The notes beneath the pieces were generated by a model. The model saw only the letters and a list, made by a program, of their open reading frames with translations. It did no database searches and was not told where the DNA came from. From contig JANLYO010000048.1 in the NCBI GenBank assembly GCA_031365665.1, forward strand, positions 1-57,042: 57,042 nucleotides of DNA, given 5' to 3'. Each line of letters begins with the position of its first letter. The first letter of the stretch is position 1. Below are positions 1-9,076 of this stretch, piece after piece. The position numbers and the translations under genes are program-made. The DNA is from JANYCG01 sp031365665. GTDB taxonomy: Bacteria > Pseudomonadota > Gammaproteobacteria > Burkholderiales > Burkholderiaceae_C.

Positions 1-84
1 CGCCCGCAATCACGAATTCCCACTATGCTCTTTAAATTGAAGAAATGCATGGGATCAGAGATACAAGAGCACACGTTCGCTGCG

Positions 85-1341
85 CTACCGGTGATCCGAC
101 CCCAATTTCGCCATTCTTCCTGCGACCATATCGAACTTGAACAGGCGGCATTCGATCGGGCCGTTCCACATGGGCACCTTGCGGCTTTCTTTCAGGCGCA
201 TCTTGCCGGGCATTTTCAAATCGGGCGTGAGCATCCAGGCGGTCCAGCCGCTGTAGTTCTTCTTCCAGTGGCTGGCCAGCTGGGGGAAGAAGTCGCCACC
301 GTCGGTATGGGCCAACTCACGCGCGCCGAATTGGCCGGATGCTTCTGCCGCCGCGCCCGCAACACCGGCCACAGCGATGCGCTCGCCGTACGGCGGGTTC
401 AGCAGCATCACGCCAGGTTTGTCGCCGGGCGGCATGCGCTGCAATGCGTCACCGCCGCGAAAATCGACGCAATCGGCCACACCGGCGCGTTCGGCGTTGC
501 GCTGGGCGAAATCCACCATGCGGTGCGCCACGTCGCTGCCAAATACGAGTCCGGGCCGCAATTTAACGGCACTGGTAGCTTCTTTTTTTATTGCTTCCCA
601 AACATGCGGCTGATACGGCAACATCTTCTCAAACGCAAAATGGCGCAACATGCCCGGCGCGATGTTGCAGGCGATTTGCGCGGCCTCGATGGCGATGGTG
701 CCGCTGCCGCAGCAGGGGTCGTACAGCGGCAGAAGCTCGGCGCCCTGGTCCAGGCCGTCGGCCCAGCCGCTGGCGGCCAGCATGGCAGCGGCCAGGGTTT
801 CCTTCAGCGGCGCGGCGCCTTTGTCCTCGCGCCAGCCGCGTTTGAAGAGCGGTTCGCCCGAGGTGTCGAGGTAGAGCGTGCAGGTGTCGGTGGTCAGGTG
901 GGCATAGATGCGGATGTCGGGCCAGCGTGTGTCCACGTCGGGGCGTATGCCGCCGGCCTTGTCGCGGAAGCGGTCACACACGGCGTCTTTGACTTTGAGT
1001 GCGGCAAAGTTCAGGCTGGTCAGCGGGCTGTGTTGCGCGGTCACTTCCACTTTGATGCTCTGGCGCGGCGTGAACCAGATCTCCCACGCCACTTCGCTGG
1101 CGGCGCGGTACAAGTCTTGTTCGCTGCGGTATTGCGTGTGGGAGAGCTGCACCAGCACGCGCTGCGCCAGGCGGCAGTGCAGGTTCAGCTTCATCGCGTC
1201 GCGCCAGGAAGCCTGCACCTGCACGCCGCCGCGCTGTTTGAGCGCCTCAGACGCAGGCAGGCCGGTGATGCGCAAGACCTCGGGCAACAGGTAGTCCTGT
1301 ACGCCAGCGGCGCAAGGCAAAAACAGCGCAAGCTGGTTCAT
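85..1341 (-). CDS. THUMP-domain class I rRNA (guanine-N2) methyltransferase, RlmL type
   Basis: A 418-residue SAM-dependent RNA methyltransferase. The N-terminal ~160 residues match a THUMP-type RNA-binding region and the C-terminal half is a Rossmann methyltransferase. It carries the motif DPCCGSGTIAIEAA (SAM binding) and LLNPPYGER (the NPPY catalytic motif of N2-guanine methylases), so it most likely methylates 23S rRNA, as in the short betaproteobacterial RlmL proteins that lack the C-terminal RlmK half. The start ATG at 1341 begins MNQLALFLPC. An AT-rich stretch inside the gene (about 566-600) encodes AIKKEATSA in otherwise GC-rich sequence and may be an inserted repeat. Which guanine it modifies cannot be told from sequence. 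Confidence 0.85.
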   Translation of the reverse strand: MNQLALFLPCAAGVQDYLLPEVLRITGLPASEALKQRGGVQVQASWRDAMKLNLHCRLAQRVLVQLSHTQYRSEQDLYRAASEVAWEIWFTPRQSIKVEVTAQHSPLTSLNFAALKVKDAVCDRFRDKAGGIRPDVDTRWPDIRIYAHLTTDTCTLYLDTSGEPLFKRGWREDKGAAPLKETLAAAMLAASGWADGLDQGAELLPLYDPCCGSGTIAIEAAQIACNIAPGMLRHFAFEKMLPYQPHVWEAIKKEATSAVKLRPGLVFGSDVAHRMVDFAQRNAERAGVADCVDFRGGDALQRMPPGDKPGVMLLNPPYGERIAVAGVAGAAAEASGQFGARELAHTDGGDFFPQLASHWKKNYSGWTAWMLTPDLKMPGKMRLKESRKVPMWNGPIECRLFKFDMVAGRMAKLGSDHR

Positions 1342-1453
1342 GGGGGCTTTCAGGGAAGGGCCTGAATTTTAGGGTCGAACCGGCTTGGGTTCCCACACGC
1401 TGCGAAACCGCGATTTATGTCTTAAAGTAAGCCTCAACAGAAAAGGCGACAGG

Positions 1454-2467
1454 ATGGCAACAAAGACAGCCGCGATTTCTCGGCGCGACGCGCTCCACAC
1501 GGTCGCGATGGCCGCTGCGTCCGCCTTGCCCCTGTTGGCGACGTCGCAGGCGGCGGCACAGGCGGGTGCTTGGCCCAACAAACCTGTGAGGATTTTTTTC
1601 CCGACCGGCCCTGGCGGCGCGAATGACGCCATCGTGCGGGTGATTTCCGTCAAATTGCAGGAGATCTGGAAGCAGTCGGTCATCATTGATTTCAAGGCCG
1701 GTGCGGGCATCATCATTGGCACCGATTTTGTCGCCAAGTCGGCTCCAGACGGTTACACGGTGGGCATTGCCTATGGGGCACTGATGAGTACCCACATCCT
1801 GCAAGGCGCCAAGCTGCCTTACGACACACTCAAAGACCTCACGGGCGTCACTGAAATTGGCAACACGCCTTTTGGCCTGTATGCGCACCCGTCTTTCGCG
1901 CCCAACACCGTGGCCGAAATCATCGCCTGGTCCAAGGCCAACGCCGGCAAACTCGACTTCACCGCTACGCCCACCACCGGCGCCTCACACCTGGCTGGCG
2001 AGTTATTCAACACCATGGCCGGCATCAAGATGACCCATATCGCCTACCGGGGCACAGGCCCTTCGCAGATCGACGTGCTTAGCGGCCGCGTGCCGCTGTG
2101 GTTCTCGTCGATTGGCGAAGAGCTCAAAGGACTGGTGGCCAACAAACAGCTCAAGGCCATCGCCACCACAGGGGCCACGCGCTCCGCCAACTTCCCCAAC
2201 ACACCAACGATTGCCGAGACCCTGCCGGGCTTCAACGTGGTCGGCATTCTGGGCTTGATTGCACCCTCGGGCATCCCACGCGAGGTCCGCGCCAAAATTG
2301 CTACCGACATCAACACCGCCATTCACAGCCCCGAGGTGCGTGACCGCATGGTGCAACTGGGCATGACGCCGCTGGGCTCCACACCCGAGCAGTTCAATGC
2401 CCGCATCGCCAGCGAAATCGAGCGTTGGAGCAAAGTCATCAAAGAAGCCGGCATCACGGCGGACTGA
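1454..2467 (+). CDS. Bug-family tripartite tricarboxylate transporter (TTT) solute-binding protein
   Basis: A 337-residue periplasmic receptor of the Bug family, which is greatly expanded in Burkholderiales and captures carboxylates or aromatic acids. The ATG at 1454 is preferred over an upstream TTG (1385) because it follows a GGCGACAGG ribosome site and opens a signal peptide with a twin-arginine look (SRRDALH), a hydrophobic stretch and AQA before the mature protein. The mature protein starts with the family's PNKPVRIFFPTGPGG segment. No membrane subunits (TctA/B) are adjacent, which is common for these orphan receptors. It sits 83 bp before a Rieske oxygenase in the same direction, so the ligand may be that enzyme's aromatic substrate; this is inference. 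Confidence 0.9.
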   Translation: MATKTAAISRRDALHTVAMAAASALPLLATSQAAAQAGAWPNKPVRIFFPTGPGGANDAIVRVISVKLQEIWKQSVIIDFKAGAGIIIGTDFVAKSAPDGYTVGIAYGALMSTHILQGAKLPYDTLKDLTGVTEIGNTPFGLYAHPSFAPNTVAEIIAWSKANAGKLDFTATPTTGASHLAGELFNTMAGIKMTHIAYRGTGPSQIDVLSGRVPLWFSSIGEELKGLVANKQLKAIATTGATRSANFPNTPTIAETLPGFNVVGILGLIAPSGIPREVRAKIATDINTAIHSPEVRDRMVQLGMTPLGSTPEQFNARIASEIERWSKVIKEAGITAD

Positions 2468-2550
2468 CACAGTTGTCCGTGACCTGGCTGGCTACCCCAC
2501 TGGTGACCTCGCCTGTTGATCGCGAACACCGCTTACTTTAAGGGAAACGT

Positions 2551-3765
2551 ATGGGCAGCTCTGAACAAAAGATGTTTTTCGCAGGCAAATCCAAAGACGG
2601 CTCGGCCTACGGGCGGTCCGGGCAAACCAGCGACGATGAACTGGTGCGCGTCGGCCCCGGCACCTTGTGCGGCGAGTACATGCGGCGTTACTGGCAGCCG
2701 TTTGCGCAATCCAAAGACCTCAGCACCACGCCGAAAAACCTGCGCATTCTGGGTGAAGACTTGATCATGTTCCGCGATGGCCAGGGCCGCGCCGGCGTGC
2801 TGACGCCGCGCTGCATCCACCGGGGCACCTCGCTGTATTACGGCAGGGTGGACGAGCATGGCATCCGCTGTTGTTACCACGGCTGGCAGTTTGATGTCGA
2901 AGGCAATTGCCTCGATCAGCCCTGCGAGCCCGCCGGTAGCACCTTCAAAGACCGGGTGCGCCAGCCCTGGTACCCGGTGGAGGAGCGTTATGGCCTGGCG
3001 TTTATTTACATGGGGCCGCTGGACAAACGCCCGCTGTTGCCGAAGTGGGACATTTTGGAGAACCACGGCCCGGATGAAATGGTGATGGCGCTCGGGCCAT
3101 CGGGCGTTGGCGTGGGGGGTGATGAGTCGGTGGCGTTCGTGCCCTGGAGCTGGCTGCAGGACTACGAAAACACCATGGATCCCTTCCACGTGCCGATTTT
3201 GCACGCCAGTTTCACCGAGGTGCATTTCGACCCACGCATGGCCATTTTGCCCGAGGTCACCTACAACATGACCGACATCGGCATGAACTATAGCGCCTAC
3301 CGCAAGCTGGACGATGGCCGCGAGATGGATCGCGTCTCGCCCTGCATGTTGCCCAACGTGCGCAGCGTGCCTGATGTGCGCCTGCAAGCCGGCCTCTCCA
3401 ACCGCATTGGCTGGGTGGTGCCGATGGACGATGCCAGCCATTTGTTGTTCCACGCCTTCCTCACGCCTGTGGCCAACCCCGGCTGGGTGCGCGGGCGCCT
3501 GCAAGACTGGGGCCAGATGACCGAGGAGGAGCGCCAGCGCCGCCCCGGCGACTGGGAAGCCCAGCTGGGCCAGGGCGCGATCACCCTGCACAGCGAGGAG
3601 CACCTGGGGGCCAGCGACAAAGGCATCATCATGCTGCGCAAACTCTTGAAAAAACAGATGCATGTTGTGCAGCAGGGCGGCGACCCCATGGGCCTGGTGT
3701 ATGACCCGGCCAAGGTGGTCTTGACCGCTGGCAGCGGCAACTATTACCGGAACAATGCGGAATGA
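2551..3765 (+). CDS. Rieske non-heme iron oxygenase, large (alpha) subunit
   Basis: A 404-residue ring-hydroxylating or O-demethylating oxygenase subunit. Near residues 85-115 the Rieske [2Fe-2S] ligands appear as CIH and CCYHGWQ (C-x-H ... C-x-x-H). The mononuclear iron region follows as DYENTMDPFHVPILH (Asp, His, His). The layout resembles phthalate-dioxygenase or vanillate-demethylase type one-component oxygenases, which need a separate reductase; none is encoded nearby. AAGGGA stands 6 nt before the ATG. The gene overlaps the next one by ATGA, so translation is coupled. The substrate is unknown. Confidence 0.9.
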   Translation: MGSSEQKMFFAGKSKDGSAYGRSGQTSDDELVRVGPGTLCGEYMRRYWQPFAQSKDLSTTPKNLRILGEDLIMFRDGQGRAGVLTPRCIHRGTSLYYGRVDEHGIRCCYHGWQFDVEGNCLDQPCEPAGSTFKDRVRQPWYPVEERYGLAFIYMGPLDKRPLLPKWDILENHGPDEMVMALGPSGVGVGGDESVAFVPWSWLQDYENTMDPFHVPILHASFTEVHFDPRMAILPEVTYNMTDIGMNYSAYRKLDDGREMDRVSPCMLPNVRSVPDVRLQAGLSNRIGWVVPMDDASHLLFHAFLTPVANPGWVRGRLQDWGQMTEEERQRRPGDWEAQLGQGAITLHSEEHLGASDKGIIMLRKLLKKQMHVVQQGGDPMGLVYDPAKVVLTAGSGNYYRNNAE

Positions 3766-4688
3766 ACCAATTCGCCATCATCGGCCTCGGAAAAATGGGC
3801 GGCAATATGGCGCGCCGGCTCGCGCAAAAGGGTTTGCCACCCGCCGTGTTTGACCAAGATGCGGCTTTGACGCAAGCCTTGGCGCGCGAGATCAACACCA
3901 CCAGCGCCGCCACTGTGGGCGCGCTGATTGGCAGCTTGCAAAGCCCGCGCATCGTCTGGCTGATGTTGCCCAGCGGGCAGGTCACTGAAGACATGGTGGA
4001 ACAGGTCAAGGCGCATCTGCAGCCGGGCGATCTGCTGGTCGATGGCGCCAACAGCCAGTACAAAGACGCCATCCGCCGCGCGGCCATGCTCCAGCCGCTG
4101 GGCATCGAGTTTGCCGACGCGGGCGTCTCCGGCGGCATCCACGGCCTGGCCAACGGGTAATGCATGATGGTGGGCGGCAGCGACGCGGCCCTGACGCGCC
4201 TGCAACCCTGGCTGTCGGCCCTCTCCAGCGCCACGCCACAAGCGCCGCACCAGGGCTGGCTGCACGCTGGGCCGGTGGGCGCGGGCCATTACGTGAAGAT
4301 GGTGCACAACGGCATCGAATACGGCCTGATGCAGGCCTTCGCCGAGGGTTTCGCCATGCTGGAGGCGAAGAAAGAATTTGATATTGACCTCGCTGCCGTG
4401 GGCGAGTTGTGGCGCCACGGCAGCGTGGTGCGCTCGTGGCTGCTGGATTTAAGCGTCAACGCGCTCAAGGAAGACGCCACACTGGCCGATGTCAAACCTT
4501 TTGTGGCCGACAGTGGCGAAGGCCGCTGGACCGCCAAAGAAGCCGTGGATTTGGGCATCCCCACCCCCGTGATGAGCCTGGCGCTGATGATGCGCTTCGC
4601 CTCACAAGGGCAGGATGAGTTTGGCGCCAAACTCCTGGCCAAAATGCGCCAGGGATTTGGGGGGCACGCGGTGCAGACGGGTGTTTAG
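3762..4688 (+). pseudogene. 6-phosphogluconate dehydrogenase-like gene interrupted by one in-frame TAA
   Basis: The frame runs from ATG 3762 through a single TAA at 4158-4160 to a stop at 4688 with no shift. The N-terminal part has the NAD(P) motif GLGKMGG and the substrate motif DAGVSGGIHG. The C-terminal part has the catalytic-lysine segment GHYVKMVHNGIEYG and the GEGRWTAKEA region. Relatives read GYCMMVGG across the break, so TAA replaces a Tyr TAC or TAT codon by one base. Without the stop the protein would be 308 residues, the normal size of the short YqeC/Gnd class. It is the last gene after the Bug and Rieske genes. Options are a recent nonsense mutation, a sequencing error, or two fragments (reinitiation at ATG 4164). 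All visible catalytic residues are kept. Confidence 0.85.
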
Positions 4689-4809
4689 GTTCTGAAATTG
4701 TCGTTTATTAGGTATTTTGACTATATATTAAGTTAATAATTCTTCAGTTTTACTTACTATTTATATAGCAAAATATTCAATTATTTCGTGACCTGAATCC
4801 AAAAATAAA
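4689..4809. other. AT-rich intergenic stretch between convergent genes
   Basis: Much richer in A/T than its flanks. It contains TATAGCAAAATATTCAAT (about 4763-4780), close to the sequence at 9072 and 50846. An A/T-only inverted repeat, AAAAATAAAT (4801-4810) with ATTTATTTTT (4827-4836), overlaps the end of the PEP-CTERM gene and could help end transcription, but no GC stem is present. Confidence 0.4.
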
Positions 4810-5424
4810 TTAGGCAATATTTTTTGATTTATTTTTTCTGCGCGCGACTTGAATGGAAACCAGCGCGAACGCCACCAAGGCCAGGCTCCCAGGCTCGGGG
4901 ACTGTGCCAGTGTCAGTGACACCACCTTGCTGGGCTGTTTCCACAAAATTGGCAAAACTGCTCGTGTCAAGCGCTGTCCAGCTCGGCCCACCATTCGCAA
5001 CAATCTCTAGGTAGCGACCGGTGGTCGGCGCGAAATGGAAATCGTAAATCGTGTCGTCATTTGAGAAGCCCGCGTAGGAGGCTACTGGGGTGAGCGCCCC
5101 ATAGTTACCGCCAATCGCATTTTCAGAGATATAGGCTCGGTACGACACGTTGCCTTCAGGTAATTGATCTGAGCGGAATTTCACTTCCGACAGGGTGTGC
5201 GACACCCCCATGTCGGCTTGAAGCCAGTAGGTTCCGTGAGCGCCCGCATTCCAATAGCCGTTATTGAAAAATGCCTGGTACATGCTGCTTTGAAAGGCCC
5301 CGCTTCCTGTATAGCTGGCAGCAGGCAAGCCGGCAGCGTAAGGGTTAACAAAGCCAGCTTGTGCTGCCGCCATCCCGGTTAGCAGCGCCGCAGCAGTCAC
5401 CCATTTTTTAACGCTCAGATTCAT
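4810..5424 (-). CDS. PEP-CTERM sorting-domain protein with a discoidin-like beta-sandwich
   Basis: A 204-residue secreted protein. It has an N-terminal signal peptide ending near AAAQA and a C-terminal VPEPGSLALVAFALVS segment followed by the basic tail ARRKNKSK. That is the tripartite PEP-CTERM signal cut by exosortase (EpsH/XrtA) in exopolysaccharide-producing Gram-negatives. The middle (WLQADMG, YRAYISEN, GRYLEIVANGG) resembles an F5/8 type C (discoidin) sugar-binding fold. The start at 5424 is preferred to the ATG at 5439 because GGAGAAG lies 3-9 nt before it. No exosortase is in the window. It is probably a surface or matrix protein; the ligand is unknown. Confidence 0.85.
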   Translation of the reverse strand: MNLSVKKWVTAAALLTGMAAAQAGFVNPYAAGLPAASYTGSGAFQSSMYQAFFNNGYWNAGAHGTYWLQADMGVSHTLSEVKFRSDQLPEGNVSYRAYISENAIGGNYGALTPVASYAGFSNDDTIYDFHFAPTTGRYLEIVANGGPSWTALDTSSFANFVETAQQGGVTDTGTVPEPGSLALVAFALVSIQVARRKNKSKNIA

Positions 5425-5774
5425 TGACTTCTCCATCATGTGTATTGATATGTAAACACCTGCAACAGCCTATTGATCGGCAGACCTCCATCACCCGGCA
5501 TTCACGGAAGTTTCCGAAGAAAATTCACAGAATCAATAGCTTACCGCCAGGCGAGGGGTAGGCCCATCCCCTATTTAGGGGGTCGCTGCACAGCCTCAGT
5601 GGACGCAAGATCGATGTCCGGTTTACAGTTCGATACAAATCAAGGACTTAGCGCCGAATTCAGTTTGGTGTAAGCCTGCCTGTAAACAAATCCGACACCC
5701 AAAATGGGTATTTACGGCCACTTGCCGACGCAAAAACGCGTCAGGAAATTGAGGGCAGAAAGTGCCAGCCGCCC
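5425..5774. other. Intergenic region between the PEP-CTERM gene and rpoN
   Basis: About 350 bp. It should hold the promoter of the PEP-CTERM gene and the end of the rpoN transcript. I see no clear sigma-70 or sigma-54 box, no GC hairpin with a T-run and no convincing small gene. Confidence 0.4.
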
Positions 5775-7391
5775 CTACTGCAAGGCCTTGCGCAAATTCG
5801 TCGGCGCAATGCGCAGCGCCTCGCGGTATTTGGCCACGGTGCGGCGGGCGCACTCGATGCCTTGCTCTTTGAGCATGAGCGACAACTGGCTGTCAGACAG
5901 CGGCTTTTTGGGTGATTCGGCCTCAACAAACTGGGCGATCAGCGCCCGCACCGCGGTGCTGGAGGCGTTGCCGCCCGCGTCCGTTCCCAGGCTGGAGCCG
6001 AAGAAATACTTAAGCTCAAACGTGCCGAAAGGCGTGGCCATGAACTTCGCCGTCGTCACGCGGCTGATGGTCGACTCATGCAGGCCCAGCTCGTCGGCGA
6101 TCTCGCGCAGCACCAGCGGGCGCATCGCCAGCGCGCCGTGCAGGAAGAAGTTTTTCTGCCGGTCTACGATGGCGTTACTCACCCGCAGGATGGTATCGAA
6201 GCGCTGCTGCACATTCTTGATGAACCAGCGCGCCTCTTGCAGGCGTTGCTGCAAGGCGGCGTGGCTGGCGGCGTCTTTGCCGCCCCGGTGCTGCTTCAAG
6301 GCATTCGCGTAAATATCGTGCACGCGCAGGCGCGGCATCACGTCCTGGTTGAGCTGCACGCGGAAGCGCGACTGCGGGCCGTTGCCCACCCGGTTCACCA
6401 ACACATCGGGCACCACCACATTGCGTTCGATGTCGATGAAGCGACGGCCCGGCTTGGGCTCCAGCCGGCCGATCAAGGCAATCGCGTCGCGGACCTGCGT
6501 GTCAGAGGCCTCACAGAACTGCATCAGCTTTTTGACGTCACGCCGCGCCAGCAAGTCGATGGGCTGCGCGCAAATCCGCAGGGCCAGCTGGATCACCGGC
6601 GCCAGCGGCACGTCTTCCCCGTCATCGGTTTGCTGCGCGGTTTTTTTGAGCATGCCTTGCAGTTGAAGGCGCAGGCATTCGCCCAAATTGCGCGCGCCCA
6701 CGCCCGCCGGCTCCAGGCTTTGCAAAAGCGAGAGCGCCACGGTGAAGTGGTGCACCAGTTGCTCCAGTTGCTCCTGATCGTCGGCCCCGGCCAGGCTGAT
6801 GGCCAGTTCAGTGACGCTGTCTTCGAGGTAGCCATCGTCGTTCAGCGATTCAACCAGGAAACGCAGCGCCAACTGGTCTTCTTGTGACAGGCGCAGGCCC
6901 GACGCCTGGCGATGCAAAAAGGATTGCAGCGATTCCTGCTGGCGCGCCAGCTCGGTGGCGTCCATGTCCTCGTCGCCGGTGTTCAGATTATTGCCCGCAG
7001 CACCGGCGTCGCCGCCGTATTCCTTGTCGTCGGGCGACATATCAACGGTGCCGTCACCCTCCCAGCTTTCGGCGTCGTCTGCGGTGAGTGGCGTGGCGTC
7101 GTCGCAGGTTTGTGAGGCCGGCGCGCTCTCTGAAGCGTAATCGGCGGGTGCGTTGGATGCGAATTCGGCGTCTCGGTCGCCGTCGGCCACCTTGGCGTCG
7201 GCTTTCTCCAAGCCGTATTCTTCGCGCGGCGCGTCTTCCAGTGAGCGCTCGAGAAACGGGTTTTCATCCAGCATTTGCTCGATCTCCTGCCCCAGCTCCA
7301 GCGTGGAGAGCTGCAACAGCCGGATCGACTGCTGCAACTGCGGCGTCAGCGCCAGGTGCTGCGAGACGCGAAGGGAAAGGCCTTGTTTCAT
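5775..7391 (-). CDS. rpoN: RNA polymerase sigma-54 factor RpoN
   Basis: A 538-residue sigma-54. The glutamine-rich region I is at the N-terminus (MKQGLSLRVSQHLALTPQLQ, then QSIRLLQLS). An acidic variable region II lies at about residues 50-150, then the core-binding domain (VGARNLGECL). The DNA-binding C-terminus ends with the RpoN box ARRTVAKYREAL. It lies 12 bp downstream of lptB in the same direction, the usual order (lptA-lptB-rpoN) in proteobacteria. Length and all landmarks are normal. Confidence 0.97.
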   Translation of the reverse strand: MKQGLSLRVSQHLALTPQLQQSIRLLQLSTLELGQEIEQMLDENPFLERSLEDAPREEYGLEKADAKVADGDRDAEFASNAPADYASESAPASQTCDDATPLTADDAESWEGDGTVDMSPDDKEYGGDAGAAGNNLNTGDEDMDATELARQQESLQSFLHRQASGLRLSQEDQLALRFLVESLNDDGYLEDSVTELAISLAGADDQEQLEQLVHHFTVALSLLQSLEPAGVGARNLGECLRLQLQGMLKKTAQQTDDGEDVPLAPVIQLALRICAQPIDLLARRDVKKLMQFCEASDTQVRDAIALIGRLEPKPGRRFIDIERNVVVPDVLVNRVGNGPQSRFRVQLNQDVMPRLRVHDIYANALKQHRGGKDAASHAALQQRLQEARWFIKNVQQRFDTILRVSNAIVDRQKNFFLHGALAMRPLVLREIADELGLHESTISRVTTAKFMATPFGTFELKYFFGSSLGTDAGGNASSTAVRALIAQFVEAESPKKPLSDSQLSLMLKEQGIECARRTVAKYREALRIAPTNLRKALQ

Positions 7392-7403
7392 GGGCGCAAT
7401 GGC

Positions 7404-8237
7404 CTACATTCGGAAGTGTTCGCCCAGATACACGCGCCGCACATCCGGGTTGTCGACAATCTCGCCGGGCGTGCCTTTGGCCAATACGTTGCCCTCATTG
7501 ATGATGTAGGCGTGGTCGCAAATGCCCAGGGTCTCACGCACGTTGTGGTCGGTGATCAAGACACCGATGCCCCGGTTTTTCAGGAAGGCGATGATGCGCT
7601 GGATCTCGATCACGGCAATCGGGTCGATGCCGGCAAAGGGCTCGTCCAGTAGGATAAAACGCGGTTGCGTCGCCAGCGCGCGGGCAATTTCGACGCGCCT
7701 GCGCTCGCCGCCCGAAAGCGCCAGCGCGCTGGACTCACGCAGGTGCTCCACGCGCAGCTCCTGCAAGAGGCCGGTGAGGCGTTTCTCAATTTCATCGGGG
7801 TCCAGCGCCTGGCCTTTGCGCGGCCCGTCGGCGTAACGCTGCAACTCCAGCACCGCGCGCACGTTTTCTTCGACGTTGAGTTTGCGGAAAATCGACGCCT
7901 CTTGCGGCAGATAGCTCAAACCCAAACGCGCGCGGCGGTGGATCGGCATGTGTTCAACCGATTTGCCGTCGATCTTGATGTCGCCCGCGCTGGCGCGCAC
8001 CAGGCCGACGATCATGTAAAACGAGGTGGTTTTGCCCGCGCCGTTGGGGCCCAAAAGCCCGACGACTTCGCCCTTTTTCACGGCCAGCGACACGTCTTTG
8101 ACGACTTTGCGGCTGCCGTAGTACTTTTGCAGGTTCAGGGCTTCCAGGCGGCTGTCGGATGCATCAGCGGCTGGCGCAGTGGGCTGACCCAAGCCTGCTG
8201 CATCTGTGGGCCGCGCCGCGACGCTGCTGTCGCTCAC
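7404..8237 (-). CDS. lptB: LPS export ABC transporter ATP-binding protein LptB
   Basis: A 277-residue ATPase that powers LPS extraction from the inner membrane with LptF/G. Walker A is GPNGAGKTT, the signature LSGGERRR and Walker B FILLDEPFAGIDP; the family-typical LPQEASIFRKL is present. A variable extension of about 30 residues (SDSSVAARP... onward) precedes the usual N-terminus. The start is GTG 8237, overlapping the lptA stop in GTGA, so the two are translationally coupled. Confidence 0.96.
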   Translation of the reverse strand: MSDSSVAARPTDAAGLGQPTAPAADASDSRLEALNLQKYYGSRKVVKDVSLAVKKGEVVGLLGPNGAGKTTSFYMIVGLVRASAGDIKIDGKSVEHMPIHRRARLGLSYLPQEASIFRKLNVEENVRAVLELQRYADGPRKGQALDPDEIEKRLTGLLQELRVEHLRESSALALSGGERRRVEIARALATQPRFILLDEPFAGIDPIAVIEIQRIIAFLKNRGIGVLITDHNVRETLGICDHAYIINEGNVLAKGTPGEIVDNPDVRRVYLGEHFRM

Positions 8238-8917
8238 TTTTTACCAGTCCCCAAGCTCGTCGAGGAACGTAAAACCGGCGCCGGCACGGCGCCTGCGGGC
8301 ACTTCTGGGGGTGCGCCAGACGCGGTTTCTGCCTTGGGCGTCAGCATCGCCCGCACCCGGCCACCCGGCGCGCCTGGTGTGCCCCGCGCCGCGCCGCCGT
8401 CGATGGTGAACACGTCCACCGTATTGTCGTAAATGATCACGCCGCCCGACATTTCGTCGTTCAGCACCGCGCCTTTGTAACGCCGCAACTGCGCGCGTTT
8501 GACGAATTTGACGATGTCGGCCTTGCCGTCGTATTCAATGATTTCGCCTTCGCCTTCGATGAATTCGTCCACGCCATCGCGTTTTTGGCGGAAAAACGCC
8601 AATTTGCCCGGCTCGGCGATGACCAGGCCGTATTGGTACCCTTCTGGATCCTGTCGCACATCGAGCTGGCCGCCGCGGATTTGGATGGTGCCCTTGGTCA
8701 AAATGACGCGCCCGGTGAAGACCGAGCTTTGTTTGATGTCGTCGTATTTGAGCGCGTCCGCTTCGATGTTCATCGGTTTGTTGCGGTCGGCTTTTTCGGC
8801 CCAAGCAAGGCCCGTGCCCGCGATCAGCAAAGAGGCCGCCGCCCAGCGGAAACCGGCCCCTAAATCGACCAATGAAGTGGCTAAAAACAGTGAGGCACGA
8901 ATCTTGCTGCGGGGCAT
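8234..8917 (-). CDS. lptA: Periplasmic LPS transport protein LptA
   Basis: A 227-residue OstA/LptA beta-jellyroll protein that bridges LptC and LptD in the periplasm. A signal sequence with a hydrophobic core (LLIAGTGLAWA) precedes the conserved KPMNIEADALKYDD and GRVILTKGTIQIRGGQLDV segments. ATG 8917 (MPRSKIRASLF) gives a proper signal peptide; the ORF is open further upstream, but that stretch looks unlike a leader. lptC and kdsC, the usual upstream neighbours, are absent: the next sequence is a duplicated fragment of the DHH gene, so the lpt operon looks broken here. Confidence 0.92.
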   Translation of the reverse strand: MPRSKIRASLFLATSLVDLGAGFRWAAASLLIAGTGLAWAEKADRNKPMNIEADALKYDDIKQSSVFTGRVILTKGTIQIRGGQLDVRQDPEGYQYGLVIAEPGKLAFFRQKRDGVDEFIEGEGEIIEYDGKADIVKFVKRAQLRRYKGAVLNDEMSGGVIIYDNTVDVFTIDGGAARGTPGAPGGRVRAMLTPKAETASGAPPEVPAGAVPAPVLRSSTSLGTGKK

Positions 8918-9059
8918 GCAGGCATTGTAGCCACGGGATTTGGGGAATTGAGGGGATTCGACAAACCTGCGCCGGATTGGCAACGCCTGCGGACGAATTC
9001 CAGGCTCCTGTTGCGGCACGCCAACTGTATTCAAGGCGGTGCAATGCGATGGACTGGTA

Positions 9060-9076
9060 GCTATATTTAAGATAGC
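9060..9076. repeat. Short AT-rich palindrome (GCTAT...ATAGC family), copy upstream of lptA
   Basis: GCTAT-ATTTAAG-ATAGC. The same kind of mini-palindrome occurs at 23305, 25701 and 32331, with degenerate relatives at about 4755, 20676, 50840 and 55714. All are intergenic. The function is unknown. Confidence 0.5.

Noticed and set aside
25..1365. 446-codon plus-strand frame opposite the RlmL-type gene
   Set aside because: The minus-strand frame has clear methyltransferase motifs; the plus frame is compositionally skewed shadow sequence.
2533..3663. 376-codon minus-strand frame opposite the Rieske oxygenase gene
   Set aside because: The Rieske and iron-binding motifs are on the plus strand; the antisense frame shows no domain.
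4158..4160. Recoding of the in-frame stop as selenocysteine or pyrrolysine
   Set aside because: The codon is TAA, not TGA or TAG, and the lost residue is a conserved Tyr; a point mutation or sequence error explains it.
5757..5772. TGGCAC-like sequence on the minus strand as a sigma-54 promoter for the PEP-CTERM gene
   Set aside because: The -12 half lacks a TTGC at proper spacing and the site is about 340 bp from the start codon.
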